From NCBI GenBank assembly GCA_964017125.1, contig OZ024908.1:64731173-64795172 (forward strand): a DNA stretch of 64,000 bases. The letters run 5' to 3'. The notes below the pieces were generated by a model. That model was not told where the DNA came from. It searched no databases and saw only the letters and a program-made list of their open reading frames with translations. Position 1 is the stretch's first letter. Every line of letters begins with the position of its first letter. The position numbers were made by a program, and so were the translations under genes. Source of the stretch: Flabesymbios commensalis. Lineage: Eukaryota > Annelida > Polychaeta > Terebellida > Flabelligeridae. Shown here piece after piece: positions 1 to 11,530 of this stretch.

Positions 1-4
1 GTGT

Positions 5-60
5 CAATGGAAAAACAGGTCTAAGTCCACAATTGGACTTAGACTCGTTTTTCCACTGAG
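5..60. repeat. Short perfect hairpin at window start
   Basis: Arms GTCTAAGTCCA (19-29) and TGGACTTAGAC (34-44) pair around a 4-base loop. The stem extends outward through GGAAAAAC/GTTTTTCC. It is probably a small palindromic transposon remnant. From 61 to 399 I see nothing else I can name. Confidence 0.55.
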
Positions 61-399
61 TCAACCAATATAGTCTTTAGACTACTAAATTACACCATTC
101 GCATCGTCTTGCTTCACCCATGTTCAACCGGATCATTTAAATAAAAAATATACAGATGAACAATGTTGAACTGCACGTAGAGTAGGCTCTAGTTGCATAG
201 TTGCATAATATTTCGCTCTCCAGAATACCAAAGCGTTTGAATAATAGCCTGTTGTAAAAAAAGCTTTATTTACAAAATGTTGAAGTCCATTGGATTTTGA
301 CTACTAGTAAAGCGTGTTCCGCGGTATGGACGATGTGTTATGATTGATTCTGATACTATGGGGTGTCCCTAACAGAAATCAGCCGGGTGCCACTTTGGC

Positions 400-1345
400 A
401 CCCTTGGGCGGTATTTTTAAGGGCAAAAACAAAATGGCCGCCAGATATGTCAAGGTCAAATATGATTTTTAAACAAATGAAGCCAGGAACAAGTGTAATA
501 CCTTAATTTCATGTGATTTTGACTGGGTAATCCATTTCTTGTATTATTTTTATGACCTAAGGTCATCTTCAAGGTCAAAAACTCGATTTCAAGGTCAAGT
601 AAGCAAAAATACCATTTTTAATAAGGTCAAGTAGGCGAAAATACCATTTTTAACAAAAAAAGCTAGGAACATGTGTAATACCTTTTTCGAGGAATTTTGT
701 CTGAAAAATCCATTTATGGTATTATTTTGGTGATTCGAGGTCAACTTCAAGGTCGAAAGGTCATTTGCAAGGTCTAAAAACAAAATGGCCGCCAGATATT
801 TCAAGGTCAACTATGATTCTTCAACAAGTGAAGCTAGGAACAAGTGTAAAACCTCATTTTCATGTGATTTTGACCGGGCAATCCATTTCTTGTATGTATT
901 ATTTTCATGACTCAAGGTCATCTTCAAAGTCAACAAGTCTATTTCAAGGTCAAATAAAAAAATGAACATTTTTAACAAACAAAGCTGGGAACATGTGTAA
1001 TACCTCGTTTCCATGGAATTGTGTCTGAAAAAATCCATGTATAGTATTATTTTGTTGATCCAAGGTCATTTTCAGGGTCGAAAGGTCATTTCCAAGGTCT
1101 AAAATGTAAAAATATGATCTTTGAGAAACAAAATAAGAAGAAGTGTATTACGTCTTTTTGTGTGATTTTTGACTGAACAATCTATTCTAGATACTGTTTT
1201 GATGATAAGATGTCAATTTCAAAGTAAAGGAGTATATAATTTTTAACGAATACAGCTAGAACATGTGTAAAAACCTTTTTTTTCGTGGGATTTTAAGCGA
1301 AAAATGTTTTTTTCTATTATTTTGGTGATTTAAAGTCATCCTTTA
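400..1345 (+). repeat. Degenerate tandem repeat rich in AAGGTCA, left arm of a palindrome
   Basis: Units of roughly 165-180 bp repeat the order ATGGCCGCCAGATAT, TCAAGGTCA, GTGTAATACCT, a TGTGATTTTGACTGGGCAATCCATTTCTTG-like segment (quoted in parts), then ATTATTTTGGTGAT. At least five units are visible and decay rightward. The same units return in reverse complement at 2265-3410. Short open frames here are repeat artefacts. Confidence 0.8.
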
Positions 1346-2170
1346 ATGCATCTCCATCAACCTTTATTACTTTTCCGTTGCCCTTTGACGTCTTTATCCA
1401 TCTCTCCATCGCCCTTCAAGAATGCTCCGTTGTATTTAACGCTTCTTCTCACCCTCGCACGCCTATCCATTACACTTGAACTCCTCCCCATTGCCGTTTA
1501 ATCCTTTTCCATTGCCGTTTAACGTTTTATGGTCACCCTTTAACGACTCCTCATCACCCTTCACCACCTTCCCATCGACATTTAACGCTCTCCTATCACC
1601 ATTTAACGCCTCGCCATCACCCTTTAACACATTCCCATCGCCATTTAACGCATCTGCAGTGCCTTTTAGCGCCTTTCCATCACATTTTAATGCATAAGAT
1701 CTACATCATCTTTAACATTTTTCGTTGCCCTTTAACGATTCTCCGTCGTATTTACTCTCCTATACATCACCCCTTAGCACCTCCCGATCACCTGTTAACG
1801 TACTGCCACTGTCATTTAACGCTTCCTTGGCACCGCTCCATAGACCATGCCACCCAGCCACCTTTTAACGCATCCCGTCGCTCTTTACCGTCCCTTTTTG
1901 CCTTTTTTTGCCCCTTAACACCTCCTCGTTGCCTTTCAACACCTCCTGATTGCCCTTCAACGCCTCCTCATTGCCCTTTAACAACAACTCATTTGCTTTA
2001 AACCCTTTTTGGTCGCTCTTTAGCGCCTCTGGGTCGCCTTTTAGCAACTCGTTGACGCCCTTTAATGCCTCTCCGTTGTCTTTTTTTCCCCTGTTGCCTC
2101 TCTATTAATCTGCTACGCTTTTTTGTCGCTCTTTGAGGCCTCTCACTCACCCTTCGATGCCTTCTCATTG
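1346..2170 (+). repeat. 21-bp minisatellite, CCCTTTAACGCCTCCNCATTG
   Basis: A degenerate 21-bp unit of the form CCnTTTAACGCCTCnCCATC repeats for about 820 bp. Because 21 is divisible by three, one frame stays open as a heptad peptide (SPFNAxP at 1476-1697). A mirrored frame (ALKGNEE) opens on the other strand. I treat both as non-coding. The array sits at the centre of the larger palindrome. Confidence 0.85.
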
Positions 2171-2264
2171 TCTGATCATTTCACTATGCTGATGTTTATT
2201 CATTAAAACCCTACTAGGATTAGATTATCAAGTTACACCAAGGTAATTTATTACATTGATTCCA

Positions 2265-2779
2265 TTTTGAAACATACTATGTTAAAACCCTATTTGACCT
2301 TGAAATTGACCTTTTCGCCAAGAGGATCATATCAAATCACCAAAGTAATACTTGAAATAGATTTCCCAGACAAAATCACACGAAAAAGAGGTATTAAGAT
2401 TTGTTCCTAACTTTATTTGTGAAAATCTATTTTCGCTTACCTGACCTTAAAATTGGCACATTGACCTTGAAATGACCTTTAATCATCAAAATAGTAGCAG
2501 AAATGGATTATTCTTCAAAATTACATTAAAAAGACCTATACACTTTTGCTATTTATGTTTGTTAAAAATCGTATTTTTGATCTCAGAATTGACTTTTGAT
2601 GACCTTTAGATATGGAATGCCCAGTTAAAATTACACGAAAAAGAGCTATTACACATGCTCCCAATTTTTTTGGTAAAAATTGTCACTTTGCTTATTTGAC
2701 TTTAAAATTGACTTTTTGACCTTGGTGAAAATAATACAAGAAATGGATTGCCTGGTCAAAATCACATGAAAATGATGTA
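2265..2779 (-). repeat. AAGGTCA tandem repeat, right arm, proximal part
   Basis: Reverse complement of the 400-1345 units: TTGACCTTGAAATTGACC, then ACAAAATCACACGAAAAAGAGG and GTATTA (given in parts). It is interrupted at 2780 by a pogo-like MITE and resumes at 3242. Confidence 0.75.
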
Positions 2780-3241
2780 CAGACAGACCTCGATGTTCCG
2801 TCATCGTCTGTTCCCAAGAAATATGACAAAACTTCGAATATGGCAGAGTTTCGGAACAGCTCCAACCCACCCCCCTCCCTCCAAGCTGCGCTGGACCCGA
2901 GGATATATACATGTATATCTAATTCATATTGTAATGTTATTTATATTAGTACATGTATTGGTTGTGCGAACAAAATAACAACATAAATATGATACAAATG
3001 TAATTTTATTATTTCAAATATATAATTACATTATTTTTTAAATAATATTTGTACATTCTGACTTTATTTTTGGAAAAAGTCGGTGACACATGTCTGTTTT
3101 TCAGATATGGTAGTGTCTAGGGCACGAAAGGTGGACCACAATATTTCGCAAGGGTGGACCACAATTGTTCAAGATGAGCCGATTGTGTCTTTTATACACT
3201 TAATCTGTTTATCACAGTAAAAGATCTCCGAGGCATGTCTG
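2780..3241. mobile_element. pogo/Tigger-like MITE with TA target duplication
   Basis: The left end CAGACAGACCTCG matches the reverse complement of the right end (CAGACATGCCTCGG), and the element is flanked by TA on both sides. Removing it restores the repeat phrase GATG-TA-TTACACTTG, found intact in neighbouring units, so the empty site can be read directly. The terminus resembles the pogo/Tigger CAGGCATACCTCG end. There is no transposase, so it is non-autonomous. Confidence 0.7.
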
Positions 3242-3410
3242 TATTACACTTGTTCCTAGCTTCATTTGTTGAACAATCATAGTTGACCTTGAAATATCTG
3301 GTAAAAATATCTGAAATGACCTTTCGACCTTGAAGATGACCTCAGATCACCAAAATAATACCATAAATGGATTTTTCAGACAGAATCTCACGAAAAAGAG
3401 GTATTACAGC
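3242..3410 (-). repeat. AAGGTCA tandem repeat, right arm, distal part
   Basis: Continuation of the right arm beyond the MITE, with CTTGAAATATCTGG and GACCTTGAAGATGACC in the same order as in the left arm. It ends where the DDE-like relic begins. Confidence 0.7.
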
Positions 3411-4515
3411 TTTATTTGGTATACTTCGGCAGACTCTCGCTTAGCGATAGTCTCATCCCATAAATGCATCATCCCGTCACCAGTCGAGCGAGCCATCGTG
3501 CACACCAAAATTGTAGACCCATGGCATTCTGATGTGGAACATATCACAACTTGGGATATCAGGTATTGGCAGATTCTGCTGAAAGTCAAACGTGGCCATA
3601 TCATGGTTGGGAGAAACCATCTTTGAGAAAGATGACATCAATTCATACGCCTTTTCTGCTTTCCTGTGGTGTTTTTTTCTAGTAATAACTGGGATAATCT
3701 TGCCTGATATCCTGTCATTGTTGCGTCTTTGATATATATAATTGTTTTGTCACATTTGTACATGCATCTGACCGTGGTAGCCCGAAACCGAGATTCATCC
3801 CTAGGAATTCTTCACGATACAAGTGTAATTTCACTTCTACTGGGCATTTTTCTTTATTTCGTAAACTATTTACTTGTTCGGGCTCATTTCGTATTAAATA
3901 TAAGAACCACATTATTCGGACTGTCAAATTTGGTTACAAATAACAGCGTGTCGAATTCTGCTCACGGGAGTAGTGCTTGGGGAAAGATATGTGTCCCCTT
4001 ACCTTTTCCCGAATTTCTGGTCCTATTTGAGGATGCTGATTGTGTTTGCCTCTCCGATCAGGTAGTGGTATAGTCAAAGACTGTTTGCTGAGTCTTGATA
4101 CTCTGGTTTTTCCTATACCGTATATGCTTCTGAAAGCTTTTGCACATATTGGAATGCACAATCCATCAGAATTTCGTGTGAAATATGCATATGTTAATTT
4201 TCGATAATCAGACCCTCTTTGATTTGTTCTACCACGTTTCCGCTTAACCAAACTTTTATCCATTAAACCGAAAAGATGAGACTCTTGCAATTTTCTATCA
4301 GACAGATTGTTGAAGTCTGTAAAACATTTTTTTATTGTAATTTCTCCTATTTTTTTAAAGCATTTGGCACGGCAGTTAGAGGTTGGTCCTATCTTTCTAC
4401 TTGGTATAAATTTTCCTCTGTTATTTATGAGCTTTTCCCCTCTGGCAGATTTTAATTTACTGAGAGATTGCTTCCAGGAAACAGGATTGCGTTCCGTTTT
4501 TCCACCTCATGAAGG
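3404..4515 (-). pseudogene. Relic of a DDE-transposase-like multicopy protein
   Basis: Reading the minus strand from about 4515, an open frame without its own ATG gives SKLKSARGEKLINNRGKF, then a Cys-containing stretch (SNCRAKCFKKIG) and, by 4290-3937, PDRRGKHNQHPQIG and HYSREQ. The same frame continues past one stop into 3927-3715 with FGLPRSDAC. A third piece (3604-3404) holds MMHLWDETIAKRES. These match, in order, an uncharacterised multicopy family of insects, cnidarians and other animals that I recall as (K)RGKHTP..., HYRREHAP, FGTPRSDTC and MWDESIASRGS, followed by an SDACGGQN stretch that suggests a DDE nuclease fold. That last part is missing here. A transposase role is inferred from family copy number. 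The copy is dead. Confidence 0.6.
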
Positions 4516-4689
4516 TATGACATTTTCATCGGTTTCGGATGATAATCAGGGGCCATTTTTGAAATTTCTGCCTTGTTAAGGCATATTTTAGTAGAATTTG
4601 GCATGGAGTTGTTCTTATACAATTTGGGAACGCTGATTCCAAATCTGCCCCATGCCAAGCTCTATTTGGTCTTTTTCCTACTCAAAATT

Positions 4690-5010
4690 GAAAAAAACAA
4701 AATCGCCGCCAAAATTAGTTAAAATGTCACAACTTTACATCACGGCTTGGCTTACAATGAACATAAAAACATCATTTCGGCGTCTTAAAACCCACCTGAG
4801 CCACATACTAAAAGTCCCTTGAATTTCACCTTGTGCGTTTGCCGCTAGAGGACAAAATCAAAAATGGCCGCCACTGCAAGGCAATGTGCCATAATTTTGC
4901 TTCCAAATAACGTAGAGATGTGTTTTTGGTGTCTGTATATAGGTTTCTCACACCCCGGAAACCAATTCAGAGCCGACAGAAAACGACACATCGTAGTCCA
5001 GTGTAATAAA
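4690..5010. repeat. ATGGCCGCC-type dispersed repeat
   Basis: Contains AAAATCGCCGCCAAAAT at about 4690 and AAAATGGCCGCCACTGC at 4861, then a CTCACACCCCGGAAACC stretch. It shares the GCCGCC core and general layout (ATAATTTTGCTTCC...GTGTTTTTGGTGTCTG, in parts) with the 29590-29990 repeat. Confidence 0.5.
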
Positions 5011-6465
5011 TTATTTTATTAAGCCATTATTTCACAGTCAGAAGCCGAGGGAAACCAACGTAATATCGAGCATGTTGTAAAATTGTTTAGACTATTGACA
5101 AAAAAATATTTTATAATTGTTGATCACTGTCCGGCACTAGAGAACCTGTCGCTCACCATATATCTGTTCTAGGCATATTAGTATGTGGCCCATGTGATAT
5201 CCACCTGCATCATGCTTTTATAGTAAGGAAGAAAGCAATAATTTACATTTAAATGTGCGTTGGCCACGGGTGGCACCCTTCTGGCCAAGCCCTGTACTAG
5301 GGTTAAGCAAAACATGAAGTTGATCCATCACTTGAGGTGGTCTGCATAACCATGGCAATCATGACACACATACATTTTCCGTTTTTATTGAGATAAGTAG
5401 TCGTTTAAATTTAACAATTTATAATTCTAATAACTAGGTATATTGTGCTGGTTAAAACATGCACATCACATAAAAATATGTTTTTCAATCGGATTGACAA
5501 TTTACATAATCATGAAAATAGTATCATCTTCATTTTTATATTTTTGACCAGAATAGATATATAGAAAAGCCTGGTAATGAGCTGACAACACAGTTTTCAG
5601 ACATAATTGAACGAATGAAGTCCCAACCATCGGCTCAGAGATCCAAACAAACCCGTAATGTACACTTATTTCTACTCCCCTAACTTGAATGAGATAGATG
5701 ATATCACCGCCAATAACTATGATAACATACAGTTACACGATATCGGAAATATGTAATTTGGTGCATAAGTTGATCATATCAGATTAATGGTTGAGGACAC
5801 CCGAATTCCAAATAGAGCGGTGAAATGGAGCTATCCACAAAATACCATTTCCTAGGGTAATGCTCATTTCCTAGGGTAATGTTGAAAATACTGACAATGC
5901 ATTTATTTTATAAAAATGAATATAGTATGAACATACACCATCGTCAGACAATGTTAGTAACTATCCTAGTCTTGGCAACTAAATGCTATAGAGTGTCATA
6001 AAGAAGTCACCAAAGATGATCGGGTACACTGTTGCAACAAGATATGATGCATAATATGTGGTAATTGGGACAATATACGTTGATACCGTTCGTAGCACGA
6101 TCAGGATGTTTTCATGAAGATTAACATAAAATACAGAAACTTTCTTGATGTTGTGGTGATATGGATATGTATGTGGAATCAGTAGGTTCTGGTCCCGGCT
6201 CTGGTCGTGCATAGTTCTAATCAGATATAATCTCTAACTCTCACATAATAAACAGTTACCCAACAGGTTCAGTTGTGTCTTGAAGTGGTATGGGAGCGAC
6301 CACCCTATTTTGCAGGAAGAGGTATCAATGTCAAAGACAATAAGCCTTACCATATATAAAGTGATGAAATCATATGATGGACGTGAAGATATCTAGGTCC
6401 CCAGGTCTCTCCAGACATGTAGCAGATTAATTATCATTCATACAGAGTATCTATTACTTACAGGG
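5011..6465. other. No recognisable gene or element
   Basis: AT-rich sequence without a convincing exon, tRNA or transposon end. The only local structure is a two-copy repeat of CATTTCCTAGGGTAATG at about 5846-5881. Confidence 0.5.
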
Positions 6466-6469
6466 TATA

Positions 6470-6965
6470 TTACCCGACCCGGGAAAAACCCGGGCTGGAC
6501 AAAAATGCTTTTTTAGCCAAAGTGGACAATAATGGGCAAAAACAAAAAAATTTAAAAAATTATCTTTTATTAGAATCAAACATTTATCAATAATCAGACA
6601 ATAAGTAAATATAATTCCCAGCTCATTGTTTATTTCATTCCCTAAATTTAAATATTGACTCGAGCTGGGCAATAATCCAAGTGGGCAATAATGGGCAATA
6701 GTAAAACTTATAAAAACAGAAGGGGCAATAATAATTTTTTTTATTTTTTTATTTTTTTTATGGCTAGAGTCAAACATTTATCAATAAGTAAATACAACTT
6801 ATGATTCTCATCCCATTGTTCATTTCATTCATTATTTTTTATCATTTACCCGGGCTGGACAATAATGCTTTTTTAGCCCCAGTGGGCAATAATGGGCAAT
6901 AATAAAAATGATTTGAAAATATTTCTCATCTCATTGTTCATTTCATTCATTCAATCAAAAATTAA
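6470..6965 (+). repeat. Three-copy tandem repeat, period about 170-190 bp
   Basis: The phrase CCCGGGCTGGACAATAATGC (6488 and 6849, degenerate at about 6660) is followed each time by AGTGGGCAATAATGGGCAA and then CTCATTGTTCATTTCATTC. A 107-residue minus-strand open frame here (6454-6777) is low-complexity and not a gene. From 6966 to 7584 I see nothing recognisable. Confidence 0.7.
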
Positions 6966-7584
6966 GGCCTGTGTAAACCTAGAGCTGGTGATATTTATCG
7001 TACCATTCAACCGTCTCAAATGCTTCCACAACGACAGCACATCAATTCTAAGAAGAAGACATTTAAATTAGTTCACAAACATTCAGAACTAGATCATAAG
7101 CCTATTGGAATATTTCAATGTGTCCTCTTCGTCAATAGCCCCTGCCACAAAAAGTGGATATTTGTCGGTTGTATTTTAGGCCTGTTTAAAAATAAATCCA
7201 GCTCTTGCCAGATAACAATATTATTAACATCAGATCTATAAGATTGCGGTTGGAGCTTGATTGATGGAAAACTGACACTAGTTCTTATGTAGAAACTTCC
7301 TGCTGCACCTGAAGAACTATCACATTTAGTTTAATTGGTGTGAATTAGGACCACAAGAAAGTATCCAATGGCGGCCAATGGCATCCAAAGGAGTCGCTAC
7401 ATCAATTCCGAAGCTGCACAAAGATGTGATCAATATATTGATGAGGGTGATTATTCTAGCATTATCATTATGCAAGATGGTAGCATTCATGCAATTCTGA
7501 GATATACACATCAAGCCTATGTAGCTACAGTGATGGAAGTGACCCATAGTTAATGTGTTGTTTTAAATAATCATATTTTTGCAT

Positions 7585-8420
7585 TCCCCGTAACTGCATG
7601 TAACATGGAAGTTAGGTTTTTTGATGTTGTGTAATTTTTTTGTATCAGAACTATTTAGGTGCCAAAAATAACTTCCTACGACATTGAGAATAATGGCTAT
7701 GGTAGGCCTACTTGCTGTATAATTGGCGGCCATCTTGGATATTTCCCTGAAACAACATGTAATATGGAAGTTATAGGTTATTACTGTTATGTACTAGATT
7801 GAATATATTGACCAGTAAAAACCTATATTTAGCCACCAAAAACAGCTTTCTATGACTTTTAGAAAAAAATTATGGTACTTTCTGTATTATTGGCGGTCAT
7901 TTTGGATTTTTAGGATTTATTGCGTGATAGTTGACCAGGTCTTTGAACATGACATTCCTAAAAAAAAAAGGTTATTTTGAACACGAAAGTCAAGTTTGTG
8001 TGTCCGCTGTGCACCCAGACTTGGTGTATAAACATGACAATTGTGACTTTATCTGCTATTTTGGCGGCCATTTTGTTTTTCAATTTGGAAAGGGAGAAAC
8101 AAATGGGATGACTCACTTTCAGCACCCATTTCACCAGGCTCGTCGCATGTTCATATTAAATTTGGTACTTGCGCGATTATATGAAATATTTGCATCGCGA
8201 TGTATATTTTATGTAATTTACGTTAAATTAGCATATAAATTATATTTTAAATAAATTTTAAATTATTTTTTGCTCTAAAGTGATAGCTCCTCTATTGTGG
8301 AAAATATGCATTTTTATTCTAACATCATTAAAATCAGTCAACTTGGTCGAATTTTATGACGAAAAGTAGTTTTTCTGCATCGTCAATGGAGGCCATCTTG
8401 GAAAATGGCGGCCATTTTTA
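7585..8420 (+). repeat. Degenerate tandem repeat carrying GGCGGCCAT
   Basis: Units of about 160-170 bp share CATGTAA(C/T)ATGGAAGTTA, GTTATTTTGG-like spacers and a closing TTGGCGGCCATCTTGGAT (7721, about 7890, 8061, 8401). A related copy in reverse orientation lies at 23860-24260. The 107-residue open frame 7931-8254 lies inside the repeat and is not accepted as a gene. Confidence 0.6.
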
Positions 8421-8423
8421 AAT

Positions 8424-8827
8424 TTGGGTGACTTTGATGAGTATATAGACCAATTTAGTGCTTGTATCACCATTTGCACGATTGCTTCACTCATCTACCC
8501 CATTATTTGTGGTCTTGCTTTGTATCTTGTGAAAATTCACCAATTAAAATTTACTAAGGCATCATGTGTGTTGTCATTTTTGTGTGTTATTATTGTTCCG
8601 AACATAAGGGACACTTAATTGCTCACTATTTAGTTAATTTAGGGGAGCGACTGGCAAAATATGTAGCCGAATGGCTTGCCATGTTGCAGCTCCAGTTAAG
8701 AAAGACCGAAGTAACGACAAGATTAGTAGGTCAGGGGTGGGCCACCCGTGTCTTTACCAATGAAATATAATCTTCCTGTCATGTGTGCCCCCACGCGCTC
8801 ACGTTTACACACATCAGACCATAATGA
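8424..8827. other. Short dispersed repeat flank, no gene seen
   Basis: A 43-bp phrase around 8565-8607 (CATGTGTGTT...TTATTATTGTTCCGAACATAA) recurs at about 13202-13246. Otherwise nothing can be named up to the LINE. Confidence 0.4.
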
Positions 8828-10060
8828 TTATCCCACAGCTTGACACAAAATAATAAAAGATTACGTGAGAATATCATTGTTAATATGAGTTGTGACATCG
8901 TATGTTTAAATGAGACGCATTTGAGTGGAAATGATATAATTGATGTTTCTGGCTATACTTGGTTCGGCTTTAACAGACAGATGAGACACGTGAAAGCCAC
9001 TAAAATGTCAGGAGGAGTTGGAATTCTCGTTAAGGATTCATGTTTTGAAAACTTTCATGTTCGCATAATTGACCGGAATTTTGATGGTGTTTTAGGAATG
9101 AAATTACAGCATAAATTCACGAACCATACTATTGTCATATACAGTTTTTATTTACCACCGGAAAACTCTGTGTGGAGTAATCCCACCGAGTTTTACGCTC
9201 ACCTTATTTCGCAAAAATATCTTCGAACTTACGCCGACGCTATTTACATCTGTGGTGATTTAAATGCAAGAACAGGTCATCTATGTGATTACAAACCAGA
9301 GGATGAAGATATACCACCACGCAAATTAGCTGACACCACACGATATAATATGTATCGAGAAAAGTTAATAGAATTTGTAAAGGATATGAAGCTGTGTATA
9401 ATCAATGGACGTGTGTCTTCAGAGAATGACAACTTCACATGTGTTTCCACACGAGGTCGATCTGTTGTTGATTATATTTTAACAGAGCAGTGTTCTCTTA
9501 ATACATGCGCTGAGTTTAAAGTTTTTAATACTTTGGATTTGCTAAATTTGTTTTCCTTACAAGATTTAGTCAGCACAGTATGTAAACCGCCAGATCACTC
9601 TGTTATATGGTTGAAGGTAAATATATCTAGTTATGGTGTTGAAGAGACTGAGAGCATACTAAGTGAAAACACACAGTCAAACAATGTAAGAATTCATAAC
9701 GTAGATTCTACAGTGCCATCATCACGCTATTTCGAAAGATACAATCTACATAAAAATTCAGATAGGTTTATGAATAATGAATCCTGGAGACTGGCACTGA
9801 ATGATGTTATCAATCATATTAACAATGCTAAGCGATGTCAAAAAGATATAGATGATTTGTATGATCTATTATGTAGCAATATTTATCAAGAGCTAGATAA
9901 ATTCTATAAAAAAATTGATGTACGTAAGCCAACCAGAAAGAGGCATAGAAAAACAAAACCTTACTGGGACTCCGAATTAAACGAATTATGGCAGAGTATG
10001 TGTTTTGCTGAGAAGATATTTGTGAAATTTAAAGGGTCCAGCCTGACCAAAAAGCAACTA
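8828..10060 (+). pseudogene. LINE endonuclease domain (APE/EEP type)
   Basis: About 410 residues. Endonuclease signatures appear in order: IVCLNETHL near residue 20, GGVGILV, VIYSFYLPP, ICGDLNARTGH, STRGRSVVDYIL and PPDHSVIW. These hold the metal-binding Glu, the Asp-Asn of GDLN and the final Asp-His of the fold. The frame is open from 8828 after a TGA. No ATG fits, and homologues would begin further upstream, hence the truncation. After residue about 330 the sequence becomes the Lys/Arg-rich linker that leads into the transcriptase (RKPTRKRHRKTKPYWD). Confidence 0.85.
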
Positions 10061-10063
10061 TAA

Positions 10064-11530
10064 CGAGATTTTGTAGCAGCGAGAAATATTTTTGATAAAA
10101 TTCTTAGAAAAAAAGAGCGTGCTTATAGAAGAGAGAAAATTAATGAAATAGTTTCACTAAACAGTAAAAATCCAAAAGAATTTTGGAATCGGGTCAATAA
10201 TCTGCTACCAAGTCAACGTAAAAAAATACCAGATAGAGTGAAAAGGGGGGAGGATTTTGTCACAGATCGACTTGATGTACTAGATACATGGGGTGAGGAT
10301 TTTAAAAAAACTGTATAATAGAGCCAATGGTGATGTTGGAGAAACTAGTTTGAATTTCTATAATGCGTGCCTGGAACACAAATTATTATTAGAAAATACA
10401 ATGGGTACACATTATACTGGAGTGGATATGCTGAATGAACCCATTGGTTATCATGAAATAGAAAATGCAGTTAAAAGGTTAAAACCAAAGAAATCCCCTG
10501 GTATTGATGACTTGCCAAACAAGGTTCTCACTGATCCTTCCCTTCTGATTCCATTGTGGTTACTTTTTATTAAATGTTTTGACTGGGGCATTATTCCATC
10601 CGTATGGCAAGAAGCCATTATATCACCTATTCCAAAATGTTCAACAAAAGATAAATTTGTCTCTCTTAATTACAGAGGTATCAGCCTGTTATCTAATGTA
10701 TATAAACTGTACTCATCTATTTTAAATCACCGACTAGTGGCTTATTTGGATAACGTTGACTTTTTAACAGAAGAGCAAAACGGGTTTCGAAAACACCGCT
10801 CGTGTGAAGACCACGCTTTTGTTTTATCAAGTGTTATTAGCAGCCGTATGGATCAAAATAAACCGACCTTTGTTGCATTCATAGACTTTGCAAAAGCATT
10901 CGACTCGGTCGATCGAGAACTTCTATTGTATAAATTGCTTCGATCTTCTGTGGACGGTCCCTTCTATTTTGCAATTAAATCTATTTACACTAAAACTAGG
11001 TCATCAGTAAAAGTTATTGATGATTAAACTGGTTTGAAACTGAATGTGGTGTGCGCCAAGGAGATGTGCTTTCTCCGACGCTTTTTAATATCTTTATAAA
11101 CGATTTGTCCACAGAAATAAATTCGCTGAAAATAGGTATTACCCTTGGCGATGATAGAATTTCGCATCTGTTGTACGCTGATGATTCAACTCTGATGGCA
11201 GAAAATGAAAATGACCTTCAGACTTTAATAAACTGTGTTGAAAATTGGTGCAATAAATGGCGCATGAGTGTAAATCATCTTAAATCTAAAATTGTACACT
11301 TTCGCAAAGTGCGCGTTTCATTTACAGATTTTTCATTCACTTTTCAAAATAAAACTGTTGATATTGTACAGAAATATAAATATTTTGGTTTAATTTTAGA
11401 GGAGCACCTGGATTTCAAAGCAAGTATCAATGAGCTATGTTCTAAAGGAGGGAGAGCATTAGGAGCATGCATATCAAAATTTAGGATGCTGAAAGATGTA
11501 GTATACATTACATATAAAAAAATTGTTTGA
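10064..11530 (+). pseudogene. LINE reverse transcriptase domain
   Basis: Linker and palm follow the stop at 10061 in the same frame (RDFVAARNIFDKI) and shift frame near 10305. Transcriptase blocks are visible in order: PKKSPGIDDLPNKVL, NYRGISLLSNVYKLYS, EEQNGFRKHRSCEDH, FVAFIDFAKAFDSVDR, GVRQGDVLSPTLFNIFINDL and LLYADDSTLM, with the catalytic YADD at about 11175, then WCNKWRMSVN and KYKYFGLIL. All three catalytic aspartates are retained. A frameshift near 11027-11045 separates the two halves. Confidence 0.85.
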
